Positions 26,668 to 35,260 of a DNA stretch of 64,000 bases are shown piece by piece (the first letter of the stretch is position 1; each line of letters begins with the position of its first letter). The DNA comes from Sphingosinicella sp963974575 (GTDB lineage: Bacteria; Pseudomonadota; Alphaproteobacteria; Sphingomonadales; Sphingomonadaceae): positions 124,001 through 188,000 of the forward strand of contig NZ_CAXBBQ010000005.1 of NCBI RefSeq assembly GCF_963974575.1. Direction: 5' to 3'. A program made the position numbers and the translations under genes. The notes under the pieces were generated by a model, which was given only the letters and a program-made list of their open reading frames with translations, was not told where the DNA came from and did no database searches.

Positions 26668-26799
26668 ATGGGTAAGAAGAAAATGTCGGGGAGCCGCGAG
26701 CCTCGCAAGCCGAAAAAGGAGAAACTTCCTAAGTCGGCCGCCAACACTGTCTCCAGTGTTCTGAACGGAGGCAAGGTATCGGCGAAGGCGAGCAAATAA
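26668..26799 (+). CDS. Small lysine-rich protein
   Basis: A 43-residue very basic protein starting 'MGKKKMSGSREPRKPKKEK' and ending 'VLNGGKVSAKASK'. GAAGGA lies 8 bases before the ATG; an ATG 6 bases upstream is also in frame. It is 38 bases upstream of the DUF465 gene and probably shares its transcript and terminator. Function unknown; nucleic-acid binding is possible from charge alone. Confidence 0.55.
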   Translation: MGKKKMSGSREPRKPKKEKLPKSAANTVSSVLNGGKVSAKASK

Positions 26800-26837
26800 C
26801 TCGTCCATCCCGTTTCATTCCAGGAAAGGAGGAGCAT

Positions 26838-27011
26838 ATGTCTGCTCGACTTATTGAACGGTTGAAGGCCGCTCATGAGAGGATCAACAAGCAGATCGAG
26901 TTTGAGAGAAGCGTTCTGCAGCCCGACGAAGCTCGATTGAGCAAGCTGAAGAAGACCAAACTCTCGCTGAAGGACCGCATGGCGCGCATTTCGGCGAGCC
27001 TGGCCATCTAA
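26838..27011 (+). CDS. YdcH/DUF465 family protein
   Basis: A 57-residue helical hairpin protein: 'LIERLKAAHERINKQIEFE' then 'DEARLSKLKKTKLSLKDRMARI', which contains the family hallmark LKKxKLxLKDR. AAAGGAGGAG lies ideally upstream. The role of DUF465 proteins is not established. A strong terminator follows 7 bases after the stop. Confidence 0.85.
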   Translation: MSARLIERLKAAHERINKQIEFERSVLQPDEARLSKLKKTKLSLKDRMARISASLAI

Positions 27012-27018
27012 AATGAGG

Positions 27019-27055
27019 CGAAGGCCGGCGAACCTGTCGCCGGCCTTCGTTTAGA
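27019..27055 (+). terminator. Rho-independent terminator after the DUF465 gene
   Basis: A perfect 13-bp stem (CGAAGGCCGGCGA paired with TCGCCGGCCTTCG) with a 5-base loop ACCTG and a short following T-run (TTTA). It ends the two-gene unit 26668-27011. Confidence 0.85.
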
Positions 27056-27134
27056 CTAAGATGATCAACTGACGCCAGGCTTCATGCCTGATACGCGCCT
27101 ATGGCGCTGCCACCTCGACATGAAAGGCGCGCAG

Positions 27135-27434
27135 TCAGCTCACGAGCCACCACAGTGCTCCGACGACGACGAATGGAAACGCCAGCAAGACCAGCAACGA
27201 TTTGACCGGTTCTCGGAAAATATGCCCATGATCCTCGTGAAACGCCTCCAAGGGCTTGGACAGCCGTTCATCGGTGGTCATCAGCGCCGTGTCGATTAAT
27301 GGCAATTTGGGAAATATCTCAATCAGGGTGGCAAGTTCGGACGCACTTATCGCCGGATAACGTAGCAGAAGCTGTTCAACGATAACCGTATCGTCGGCGC
27401 GTGGTCTTGGCTGTACTTGGAAAGGGGAGTTCAT
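27135..27434 (-). CDS. Small membrane-anchored protein of unknown function
   Basis: A 99-residue protein with a soluble helical part ('LLLRYPAISASELATLIEIFPKLPLIDTALM') and one C-terminal transmembrane helix ('LLVLLAFPFVVVGALWWLV'), a tail-anchor layout. ATG 27434 has GAGGA upstream; an in-frame start 15 bases earlier is less likely. No named family recognised. Confidence 0.6.
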   Translation of the reverse strand: MNSPFQVQPRPRADDTVIVEQLLLRYPAISASELATLIEIFPKLPLIDTALMTTDERLSKPLEAFHEDHGHIFREPVKSLLVLLAFPFVVVGALWWLVS

Positions 27435-27508
27435 CGAAAGAGTCCTCAAGTATAGACAGGCCGCCGCCCAAAGCGTGACCGTCGCATGAAAATCGGATTC
27501 CGCCGTCT

Positions 27509-28219
27509 TTGATCGATCGCGTTCAAACAGAGGTCGAGCGTCTCGTCATCGATCCTTATGTCCCGAACGCTGCAGCTGGCGAAGCGCGCGTTCGGCTACT
27601 CGCAGATTTTGAGGAAGCGAGGCTCCAGCCTAGTATCGTCGCCACGGATGCTCATGCATCCAACATGGCCCTCTTACTACGTTGTTTCAAGCTCGGCTTG
27701 CGCTCGCCTTCCTGTCGCCCCTTCTCCCAGATCGCAGCATCTGCGACGGTCGTTAGTGGGGCGATAGGCATCGACGAAGAGGCGGCCACGGTCAAACTAC
27801 TCAAGGATGTGCTGGACGACGCACGAGCGGAGGCTTCTCGGACCTTTATTGGCCCGGTGGCCCAACGCGCCCGCGTGCATGTCGAGCGCCTTTTCCCCGG
27901 CGCCGACCTCAGCTTCGATGAAGAACTCGGCCTGGCCTCGGTCACGCGATCCGGCCTGAGTGAAGCCTGCGGAACGCTCTCAAAGGGGACGCAGGAGCAG
28001 CTGGCGGTCCTCACCCGCCTCGCCTTTGCCGACATGCTGCTGGAACAGGGCCTGCCGGTTTCCCTCATTCTCGACGATCCGCTCGTCTATTCCGACGACG
28101 GCAGGCTAGATCTGATGACGGAAATTCTTGAAGAAGCATCGCAGCGCATGTAGGTGATCTTGCTCACCTGCCGGGACCGGGCATTCCGGCATTTGGCGGC
28201 AACCCGCGTGCAGCTTTGA
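27509..28219 (+). pseudogene. SMC/RecF-like AAA ATPase, C-terminal fragment with in-frame TAG
   Basis: The frame encodes the end of a large coiled-coil ATPase: signature 'TLSKGTQEQLAVLTRLAFADMLL' and Walker B with D-loop 'VSLILDDPLVYSDDGRLDLM'. A TAG at 28151-28153 sits where 'QVILLTCRDRAF' is expected, and that sequence continues in frame from 28154 to a TGA at 28217, so CAG to TAG is likely. The N-terminal ATPase half and Walker A are missing as well, so the gene is doubly broken. No intact start is seen. Confidence 0.7.
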
Positions 28220-28311
28220 GGATGGGGTTTAGGTGCGGCTGATGGGAATCAGGCAAGCAGGCCGATAAGAATCGGTTTGACGACTCAGCCGCAAAAAGAC
28301 AGGCAGTATAC

Positions 28312-28833
28312 ATGTCGATTGTCTGGAAAATCATCCGCATCACCGGACTCTATGTCATCTTCTTTTTCGTCAGCGTAATATTCTCGGCAGTTGCATTGGA
28401 CGGCCTTCCAGACGCGCTTGAGGCGCATTTCGCCCTATTATCGCCTGTTCTATTGATCATCTGGTACGAGAAGCGACGAACGAAGAAGATCGCTGCAAAG
28501 AAAACATCTGCGGATAGCGGAGCCGGGCTCCGCCGGGCGTTGCCGCCTCGCGGACACGAAGCTCACAACCCGGCAACAGCTCGGCGGCAAGCTGATGACG
28601 ACACGGCGTCCCCCTTAGATACTTCGGTCCCGGCAAATATCCCGGAATCCGCCGCCGTGGTCGCCAACGATATCGCCAGTACAGGCGTGGCAATGACGCC
28701 GACCGATAGCCTCGGAAAGTCGAGCCGCACTTCTCGGATCTGGCGTTCGACCAGATTGAAATTGTCGATGAGCCATTCTGCCGCCGGGGTGATGGCGGCC
28801 TTGTCGACGATGGCTGAACAGATCGACCGATAG
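28312..28833 (+). CDS. Putative small membrane protein; downstream part probably not genuine
   Basis: The first 55 residues look like two transmembrane helices ('IIRITGLYVIFFFVSVIFSAVAL' and 'FALLSPVLLIIWYEKRRTKK'). The remaining 110 residues are read antisense to the cyclic-glucan-synthase-like remnant and lack any protein character, so the original stop was probably lost. No strong ribosome site. Confidence 0.3.
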   Translation: MSIVWKIIRITGLYVIFFFVSVIFSAVALDGLPDALEAHFALLSPVLLIIWYEKRRTKKIAAKKTSADSGAGLRRALPPRGHEAHNPATARRQADDDTASPLDTSVPANIPESAAVVANDIASTGVAMTPTDSLGKSSRTSRIWRSTRLKLSMSHSAAGVMAALSTMAEQIDR

Positions 28834-29087
28834 GATTGCACGAGGCTTGTTTCATTGTCGGCGAGCCGGTCGAGCAGCGAGTAACCCAATTGTCGGTAGG
28901 GCTTGACGGTCTGCGCGCGTGCAAGCTCCAGCCGCTCGACGCTGAACAGCGCCTCGCGGATGGCCACCGTGTCGTCCCAGGGCGGTTTGGGCGAAGCGGC
29001 CTTGAAGAATGCGTGAGGAAGATGCTGCGGACCATGGGCCTTCGCGGGCGCTTTCGCGGCAGTGATGTCGTTGCGACCGTGTTTCAT
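28460..29087 (-). pseudogene. Cyclic beta-glucan synthase (NdvB-like) N-terminal remnant
   Basis: 'SLLDRLADNETSLVQSYRSICSAIVDKAAITPAAEWLIDNFNLVERQIREVR' matches the conserved N-terminal block of cyclic beta-1,2-glucan synthase/glucoamylase-like giant proteins. After 'LDFP' the expected continuation ('YRSASLPRL...PGYLPG'-like) is only found in another frame, and the remaining 2,500 or so residues are absent. ATG 29087 overlaps the stop of the sigma factor gene (ATGA). Confidence 0.55.
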
Positions 29088-29803
29088 GCGATCTCTCCCT
29101 GTGCGTCCGACCAGTCTGCAAGCAGTGCGGCCTCGGGTGATCGACCCACCACTCGGTCGCGGGCGTCGCCGGCAAACGGGAACATGCTCGCGGGCGCAGC
29201 CCCGAGCGCTGGAGCAAGGGCGCGCTGTAGCCGCCGTCGCGCGCGCAGGTGCCGGGTCTTGACCGTGGCGGTTTTGATGCCGAGCAGTTCGGCGACCTCG
29301 CCAATATCGAGTTCCTCGATCTGTCGCAGCACGAAGACCGTGCGGAACTGAGGGGGCAATCGGTCGATCGCATCATTGATCAGTTGCAGGATCTGGTGGT
29401 GCGCATAGGCCCGTTCGGGCGAACTCGCGATCGAGCCGCGCATCAGCGTCTCGCAATATGTCTCCGCGATTGACGTAGGCTCTTCGAGCCATGTTCGGCG
29501 CCGGTGTACCAAGCGGGCTTGTGCAAGCGCTGCATTGGTGACGATGCGCGTCAACCAGGTCGAAAGTGTCGATCGTCCTGCGAAGCCGCTGATACCTGCC
29601 AGCGCGCTGAGATAGGCGCTTTGGACGGCATCTTCGGCGTCCTCGCGATTGCGCAGGATCCGCCAGGCGGTGCGCTGCAGCTGCCGATCATTGCGCTGCA
29701 TGACGAGGGCGAGCTCCGAGGTCAGCTCAAGTTCGGAATGGGGGTCTCCGCGCCGAGCAGCGGAAATGCCGGGATGAAACTCGGCACCAGAACAAGCGGA
29801 CAT
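29084..29803 (-). CDS. ECF-type RNA polymerase sigma factor
   Basis: A 239-residue sigma factor. Region 2: 'RTAWRILRNREDAEDAVQSAYLSALAGISGFAGRSTLSTWLTRIVTNAAL'. Region 4: 'LPPQFRTVFVLRQIEELDIGEVAELLGIKTATVKTRHLRARRRL'. About 40 extra residues follow region 4, as in some RpoE-like ECF groups. ATG 29803 has GGAGG upstream. No anti-sigma gene is recognised nearby. Confidence 0.88.
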   Translation of the reverse strand: MSACSGAEFHPGISAARRGDPHSELELTSELALVMQRNDRQLQRTAWRILRNREDAEDAVQSAYLSALAGISGFAGRSTLSTWLTRIVTNAALAQARLVHRRRTWLEEPTSIAETYCETLMRGSIASSPERAYAHHQILQLINDAIDRLPPQFRTVFVLRQIEELDIGEVAELLGIKTATVKTRHLRARRRLQRALAPALGAAPASMFPFAGDARDRVVGRSPEAALLADWSDAQGEIA

Positions 29804-30254
29804 ATTTGCCTCCATTCACCTCGCATCCGGGGAAGAGAGATGCGACAAGCACCGCGCTCGGCCGCGTCGCGGTTCACTCCGCGTTACGAGGGTTGCGAAG
29901 GCCTGATTTCACGCCAGATCGGCGATCTGTCGGCGCGACGGACAGCGCGCCGGGGTCCCCGTCGCTTAGCGGAGGGCGGGACCCAGTGCCTGGAAGCGTG
30001 CCGTGCTACTGCCCGGATGAATTCCAAGGCGCCGAACAGTTAGAAAACTGGCCATTGCGCTTTCAATATTCGTCTCGACCACACAATGTTCGAGATGATG
30101 TTCGCGGATGCTGTTGGGCGAGCGCGCAAACTCATCTTGCAGGAGGCATCTTCTGCCTGCTAATCTCATGTAGCAAATGAATATTATTTGGCAGTTATAT
30201 GAAAAATATTGCCGCCAAATATTCACTTCGTCCACGCGTCCATGCGGTCGCGCC
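29804..30254. other. Intergenic region upstream of phosphoglucomutase, with AT-rich promoter motif
   Basis: No gene recognised. A minus-strand frame near 30000-30180 ('HPGSSTARFQALGPALR') looks protein-like but is not identified. The right end (30171-30240) is strongly AT-rich and carries the 16-mer GCAAATGAATATTATT (30173-30188), which is repeated exactly before the LysR gene at 40.4 kb. Confidence 0.45.
30173..30188. promoter_or_regulatory. Shared AT-rich promoter motif, copy 1
   Basis: GCAAATGAATATTATT, followed by TGG, 67 bases before the phosphoglucomutase start. Ends CAAAT and ATTTG form an interrupted dyad. An identical 16-mer lies at 40392-40407 and the core AATATTATT also occurs at 39679-39687 and, reversed, at 35158-35166. 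Possibly a LysR-type binding site. Confidence 0.4.
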
Positions 30255-31934
30255 ATGAGCGGCGCTCGCATCGATCCGGCTGCGGGAAAGCTGTTGAAGC
30301 CCGCGCAACTCATCGATCCCGTCAAACTGATCGATGCCTATTATGCTGGCATTCCGGACCTGTCGGTGGCGACGCAGCGCATCCATTTCGGCACCTCGGG
30401 CCATCGCGGCTCGCCGTTCGACAATGCGTTCAACGAGGCGCATATCATCGCTGTGGCCGAGGCCGTCTGCCTTTATCGCAAAAGCGAGAGTATTGATGGT
30501 CCGCTGTTCCTTGGCATCGACACCCACGTTCACTCGCGGCCGGCATTTGTCATCGCGCTGGAGGTGTTCGTCGCGAACGACGTGGAGACGATGATCGATA
30601 CCGACGAGGGCTTCACGCCGACCCCCGTCATTTCCCATGCCATCCTGACCTATAACAGTGGCCGAACGGCCGGCTTGGCCGATGGCGTGGTGCTCACCCC
30701 CTCGCACAATCCCCTGGAAGATGGCGGCTTCAAATATAATCCGCCCGACGGGAGGCCCCGCCGGGTCCGAAATTACCAGCTGGATCGAAGCACCGCGAAC
30801 GAACTGCTGAAGGCCGGCATTCAAAAGGTCCGACGTGTTCCTCATGCACGAGCGCGCCAATCGGTGTGCGTGCACCCCCACGACTATATGGATCACTATC
30901 TCGGAGATCTCGCGGACGTGATCGACAGCGAGGCTATTGCGGGGTCAGGGCTGGCACTCGGCATCGATCCTTTGGGTGGCGCAAGCGTGCACTATTGGCC
31001 CAAGATCATCGACCGCCAAGGCCTCAATGGAACTGTCGTCGAGGTCATGGTCGACCCTACATTCGGCTTCATGACCGCGGACTGGGACGGGAAGATCCGA
31101 ATGGATTGCTCGTCCCCTTATGCCATGACCCGGCTGATCGGCATGCGTGACCGCTTCGACCTTGCGTTCGGCAATGATACCGACGCCGACCGCCACGGCA
31201 TCGTCACGCCGACAGGCGGCCTGATGCCGCCCATTCATTTTCTGGCGGTGGCGATCGCGTATCTGGTCGATCCTCGTCCCCAATGGACGTCGCGCTGCGG
31301 CATCGGCAAGACGATGGTGAGCAGCAGTGTGATTGATCGCATCGCGCACCGCGCTGGCCGGCCGCTCGTCGAAGTTCCCGTCGGGTTCAAATGGTTCGTC
31401 GACGGTCTCTACTCCGGAACCCTTGGCTTTGCCGGCGAGGAAAGTGCGGGCGCCTCCTTGCTTCGCCGCGATGGTTCTGTCTGGACGACCGACAAGGACG
31501 GCCTGGCGCTTGGCCTGTTGGCGGCCGAGATCACGGCGCGGTCGGGGTCCGATCCGAATCAGGCCTATGACGCGCTGACGCAAGAATTCGGGCAATTCTG
31601 GTGCGAACGGATCGACGCACCGGTAGCGCCCGAGCAGGTGGATGTGCTGAGCCGCGCCACGGCCGATCGGATCTCTGCCACCGAACTCGCTGGCGAACCG
31701 ATCGAGGCGAAGCTGACCACCGCGCCTGCCGGGGGCGCGTCGCTCGGCGGCATCAAGATCATAACCGCCGGTGGTTGGTTTGCGGCGCGCCCATCCGGAA
31801 CCGAGTCGATCTACAAGCTGTACGCCGAGAGCTTCCGCAGTGCCGACCATCTGCGCGCGATTCAGCACGATGCCCCGACGATCGTCGAAGGCGTGTTCGG
31901 CCGGGAACAAGCCGCTGGCGATCATGCCCACTGA
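30255..31934 (+). CDS. pgm: Phosphoglucomutase, alpha-D-glucose specific
   Basis: A 559-residue enzyme interconverting glucose 1- and 6-phosphate, linking glycolysis with glycogen and envelope sugar synthesis. The catalytic phosphoserine loop is 'TPSHNPLEDGGFKYNPPDG' (Ser150), the Mg2+ loop 'DTDADRHG' (D308/D310/D312), the sugar-specificity loop 'GFAGEESAGAS', and the phosphate-binding loop 'ARPSGTESIYKLY'. Full length for the PgmB/Pgm type. ATG 30255 starts at the family N-terminus; the upstream in-frame ATG was rejected. Confidence 0.95.
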   Translation: MSGARIDPAAGKLLKPAQLIDPVKLIDAYYAGIPDLSVATQRIHFGTSGHRGSPFDNAFNEAHIIAVAEAVCLYRKSESIDGPLFLGIDTHVHSRPAFVIALEVFVANDVETMIDTDEGFTPTPVISHAILTYNSGRTAGLADGVVLTPSHNPLEDGGFKYNPPDGRPRRVRNYQLDRSTANELLKAGIQKVRRVPHARARQSVCVHPHDYMDHYLGDLADVIDSEAIAGSGLALGIDPLGGASVHYWPKIIDRQGLNGTVVEVMVDPTFGFMTADWDGKIRMDCSSPYAMTRLIGMRDRFDLAFGNDTDADRHGIVTPTGGLMPPIHFLAVAIAYLVDPRPQWTSRCGIGKTMVSSSVIDRIAHRAGRPLVEVPVGFKWFVDGLYSGTLGFAGEESAGASLLRRDGSVWTTDKDGLALGLLAAEITARSGSDPNQAYDALTQEFGQFWCERIDAPVAPEQVDVLSRATADRISATELAGEPIEAKLTTAPAGGASLGGIKIITAGGWFAARPSGTESIYKLYAESFRSADHLRAIQHDAPTIVEGVFGREQAAGDHAH

Positions 31935-31943
31935 AGAACCGGG

Positions 31944-32489
31944 TCAATCCGCAGCAATAGGCGGGTAGATGAGACCACCCGCGCCGACCCGTGCAGCGGC
32001 GTTCATGACTGCAGGTTGGGTGCGGGAAAGCCGCATCAGGTGGAAGACGTCTTGCTGCTTCAGCAGGAGATAGTCGGCCACGATCCGGCGATGGCATCGC
32101 CACCAGACGGCCTCGGCGCACATGATCGCGCAGCGTCGATCCGCCGCATGCGCGAGAAGAAGATCCAAGCCGGTCCGAAACGCGTCGGACAGGGCATAGT
32201 CGGCATAATTATGGAAACTCGGATTAGTCCAGAAGCCATTGAGCTCCGGCGGGATCGTCTTTGATTTCTTGCGCAGGCCGCCAAGTGCCGGGATCTGCTC
32301 GTAGCCTATCTGCCATGACGCAAGGGTCGCTGGCAGCGTGTCGCGGTTGAATTGGGGATTGGCGCGCGAGCGGGCGATGCTGCGAATATCCACCACCAGT
32401 TCCACCCTGCCGACTTGAAGCAACGCGACGAAATCCGCGATCGACCGTGTCGAATGCCCGATCGTATAGATGGGTTGGGCGGCCGACAT
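31944..32489 (-). CDS. DUF488 family protein
   Basis: A 181-residue DUF488 protein: 'IYTIGHSTRSIADFVALLQVGRVELVVDIRSIARSRANPQFN' at the start, 'WQIGYEQIPALGGLRKK', and the Cys motif 'CAIMCAEAVWWRCHRRIVADYL' near the end. The function of DUF488 is not known. It starts 7 bases after the uracil-glycosylase gene and is likely co-transcribed with it. Confidence 0.88.
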   Translation of the reverse strand: MSAAQPIYTIGHSTRSIADFVALLQVGRVELVVDIRSIARSRANPQFNRDTLPATLASWQIGYEQIPALGGLRKKSKTIPPELNGFWTNPSFHNYADYALSDAFRTGLDLLLAHAADRRCAIMCAEAVWWRCHRRIVADYLLLKQQDVFHLMRLSRTQPAVMNAAARVGAGGLIYPPIAAD

Positions 32490-32496
32490 CGAACGC

Positions 32497-33120
32497 TCAG
32501 CCACGGATGTCGGTCGCGGCACCGGAATGCCGATCGATCTTTTCCAGCTCGGGCCAAGCCTGCCGGATCGCGCGGCGCAGCTGTGGAAGAACCTCCTCCT
32601 CGAACCAGGGGTGTTTGCGCGCCCAGATCGTCACGCGCCATGAGGGGTGCGGAAGTGGGAATAAAGCCGGCAGATAGTATGCGAAATCGCGGACCCGCTC
32701 CGTAAGGTGACCCGGACCGAGCACATGATTTTGGGCGTGGCTTCCCACCAGGAGCGTCAGGCGAAGCCTTGGCATTGCTGCGAGCAGCCGTTCCCGCCAC
32801 AACCGTGCGCATTCCGGGCGGGGCGGTGCATCGCCTTGTCCAGCGCGTCCCGGATAGCACAGGCCCAAGGGGAGGACGGCGATATGGGCGGCGTCGTAGA
32901 ATTGATCCTCGGATAGAGCCATCCAGTCGCGCAACCGATCGCCCGAGGGATCGGAAAAGGGAACGCCGCTGGCGTGGACCTTGGTGCCGGGCGCTTGGCT
33001 TGCAATCAGGATGCGAGCAGTTGCGGAAATCTGCAGGACTGGTCTCGGACCGAGGGGCAAAAGGTTGCCGCATGCGGTGCAAGCCCGGACCTCCGCCAGC
33101 AAGTGTTCCAGATCGTTCAT
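32497..33120 (-). CDS. Uracil-DNA glycosylase superfamily protein
   Basis: A 207-residue protein of the uracil-DNA glycosylase fold. 'LIASQAPGTKVHASGVPFSDPSGDRLRDWM' (about residues 38-67) holds the motif A region and 'LLVGSHAQNHVLG' the later core. The four cluster cysteines of family 4 UDG are not all present, so it is nearer to the uracil-glycosylase-like family of unknown specificity. It should act in base-excision repair or a related pathway. It overlaps the next gene's stop by a few bases. Confidence 0.8.
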   Translation of the reverse strand: MNDLEHLLAEVRACTACGNLLPLGPRPVLQISATARILIASQAPGTKVHASGVPFSDPSGDRLRDWMALSEDQFYDAAHIAVLPLGLCYPGRAGQGDAPPRPECARLWRERLLAAMPRLRLTLLVGSHAQNHVLGPGHLTERVRDFAYYLPALFPLPHPSWRVTIWARKHPWFEEEVLPQLRRAIRQAWPELEKIDRHSGAATDIRG

Positions 33121-33692
33121 GCGTCCAGCGCGGCGTGGGGCAGGCTGTGGATGTGGATCTGATCGGCTGAGTATTTCCTCAGAAAATCGATGGCGCGCAC
33201 TTCATGGGCAGGGTCGCGCGTTCTTACCCACAGCAGCAGTCCGCCGCGTATGAGCTGTTCCTCGAGATAATGCGCATGATGCTCTCCGAGCCATTTGGCG
33301 AGTACCGAGCCAACGAGCCCACCGGCGCCACCCGCGAGCGCCGCGCCGGTGATGACGGCGAGCAGCGTGCCACCTGTCGCGACGATGGCCCCGATCGCGG
33401 TGAGCGCGCCGACATACACCAGCCCGCCGATGATACCGCCCTCCGCGTCGCCAATCGCTTCGGTCGACACAAAGGCGGCGCGTGGCACGTCCGGATTGTC
33501 GGCGAGAATATCTACTCTGGAATAGCGATGGCCCAGTTTCTCCTGGACCGCCTGTTCGCTTGCCAGCAGACTGAGTTCCGACCGATGAAAGCCTGAACTG
33601 AGCAGTGTGTCGATCGCGTGCTGCAACTGTTCCGAACTGTGAAAAATGCCGACCGCTTCGCGCGGCAAGTCTGCGAGGTTATCGATCGCCAT
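33117..33692 (-). CDS. General stress protein 17M-like membrane-associated protein
   Basis: A 191-residue protein. The N-terminus 'EAVGIFHSSEQLQHAIDTLLSSGFHRSELSLLAS' resembles the general stress protein 17M domain; the centre (about residues 90-135) is a glycine-rich hydrophobic double segment like those in DUF1269 proteins, and the end 'LLLWVRTRDPAHEVRAIDFLRKY' is soluble. The stop overlaps the glycosylase start. Probably stress-linked; biochemical role unknown. Confidence 0.7.
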   Translation of the reverse strand: MAIDNLADLPREAVGIFHSSEQLQHAIDTLLSSGFHRSELSLLASEQAVQEKLGHRYSRVDILADNPDVPRAAFVSTEAIGDAEGGIIGGLVYVGALTAIGAIVATGGTLLAVITGAALAGGAGGLVGSVLAKWLGEHHAHYLEEQLIRGGLLLWVRTRDPAHEVRAIDFLRKYSADQIHIHSLPHAALDA

Positions 33693-33758
33693 GAGATTTT
33701 TCCAATTTCTTAGGGCCATCGGCACATCGACCGAAATCCCTTGGTCATCGTCCGTCGC

Positions 33759-34163
33759 TCACCGGCGCGATGGATTTTGCGCGAGATATGCGATGATATC
33801 GACTCGCTCTTGCGGCGAACTCACACGAAAGCCCATCGTAGTGCCGGGCACCATCACCGTCGGCGCCGTCAACCAGCGGTCGAGATTGGCGGGGGTCCAG
33901 ACAATGTGCGACGCGCTGAGCGCCGTTGAATAGCGGAAGCCGGCAACATGGCCCGCGCGTCGTCCGACGACGCCGCGATGTGCCGGCCCGGCGCGATTGC
34001 TATCAAGCGAATGGCATGCGCCACATTTCGCCTGATAGAGGTCGGCTCCGCGAACCGCATCGCCGCGCGGCGCGCCGACACCCCCGATCGCCGCGCCGCT
34101 GACCGTCATCACCGCCGCAAGCGCGAGCGCGCGGGTTCCCGCTCGGAAGTTGGCGTCGGCCAT
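33759..34163 (-). CDS. Class I cytochrome c, periplasmic
   Basis: A 134-residue protein with an Ala-rich signal peptide, a CGACH haem-binding motif (C47/C50/H51) and a distal methionine in 'VMVPGTTMGFRV'. The pattern 'GADLYQAKCGACHSLDSNRAGPAHRGVVGRRAG' is that of cytochrome c2/c550-like soluble carriers. It lies directly downstream of the exported ferritin-like gene, and electron transfer connected with it is possible. Confidence 0.88.
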   Translation of the reverse strand: MADANFRAGTRALALAAVMTVSGAAIGGVGAPRGDAVRGADLYQAKCGACHSLDSNRAGPAHRGVVGRRAGHVAGFRYSTALSASHIVWTPANLDRWLTAPTVMVPGTTMGFRVSSPQERVDIIAYLAQNPSRR

Positions 34164-34168
34164 AAAGC

Positions 34169-34744
34169 CTATCCGAAAATCGGCGCCTGTTGCGGAATGG
34201 GTTCGTTCAGAACATTCCCGAGGATAGCGGCATGAAATGCCTCATCGCCGGCCAGGCGCGCGGAGAGCAGATGAAACTCTGTCGCCTGGAGCGACGGGAT
34301 GATGCCCAGATAGGCGTTTGCGGCACCGCGCTCGAGGCGCAATGCGAGCTTGAGGACATCGGTCTGAGTTTTCAGAGCGCCGGCGCCGAGCGACGCGGCA
34401 TAGTCAGCGATCGACTTGCTGGTGGCAGCCACGCCACCAAGGCGTCCGATTGCCGCCGCCAGATCATCGCGATGCGTCTTGTGATGGCTTTGGAAGGTTA
34501 TGCCCACCTTGAGGACATCCGGTGAAAGAAGTCCGCTTTGTGCGGCGATCTGATAGGCGGCGATCCCTTCATGCTCCAGCGCCAAGGCAGCGTTGAGAAG
34601 CTGCACATCCTGCGCCGGCCGATCGGCTTGCCTCGCCGCAGCTGGAATGCCGCCGCCAAGTAAAGCGATCAGTCCGGCCGCGGAAAGCGTGGTCACGCCA
34701 CGGGTAAGAACGGAGCGGCGGCTGCTGTTGGGGATATCGATCAT
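34169..34744 (-). CDS. Tat-exported ferritin-like domain protein
   Basis: A 191-residue protein with a twin-arginine-type signal ('SSRRSVLTRGVTTLSAAGLIALLGG') and a four-helix ferritin-like core: 'LNAALALEHEGIAAYQIAAQSG', 'FQSHHKTHRDDLAAAI', 'LRLERGAANAYLGII', 'LAGDEAFHAAILGNVL', each carrying a potential Glu or His metal ligand. ATG 34744 follows AGGAGG; a longer frame upstream was rejected. Folding with metal before Tat export is typical. Role could be periplasmic iron or peroxide handling. Confidence 0.82.
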   Translation of the reverse strand: MIDIPNSSRRSVLTRGVTTLSAAGLIALLGGGIPAAARQADRPAQDVQLLNAALALEHEGIAAYQIAAQSGLLSPDVLKVGITFQSHHKTHRDDLAAAIGRLGGVAATSKSIADYAASLGAGALKTQTDVLKLALRLERGAANAYLGIIPSLQATEFHLLSARLAGDEAFHAAILGNVLNEPIPQQAPIFG

Positions 34745-35260
34745 CTTGTTGGTCCTCCTTCTTGGATTACTTTTGTTGGTCGGACATCTCCCGTCGCCGC
34801 CGTGCGAAGAGTCCGTCGTCCGGTCGGCTCCGAGCAACTTCTGGTCGCCCATCGTCGATCGTTTCCTTTTGTCCATTTGATGAGACGCATCGCAAAAGGT
34901 TCCCGAAAAATGGGAAGGAGGGGATCGTCGGGCAGACCAGACTGCTGGACACGCTGATCCGTGCTTCCAAAGTAGAAGGCGTCTGGACGAGCGATGGGGC
35001 TCGACAACCAGCCTTTAGGGAAGGGCGAGGGGCATATGCTCGCACTCGTGCAGATGAGGTGCCGCAACCAGAGCGTCCGCACTGCGGAAGAGGGCGTCCA
35101 CACTACCCGTGTCGCTCTAAAGTGGATTTATATGCAATTTTAATGTTGTAAACAGGCAATAATATTAATTCGACTTCCTTTAAGGGCGCGCGCAATTGTT
35201 GGTAAACGAATCGCGTAGGGATGACGCTCGGCGTCATGTGGCAGGAAGGGACACCCTCAT
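34745..35260. other. Intergenic region upstream of the histidine kinase
   Basis: No gene recognised. The part near 35130-35180 is AT-rich and holds AATAATATT (35158-35166), the reverse of the core shared by other promoters here. A perfect inverted repeat ATGACGC-TCG-GCGTCAT lies at 35221-35237, 24 bases before the kinase start, and may be an operator. Confidence 0.45.
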
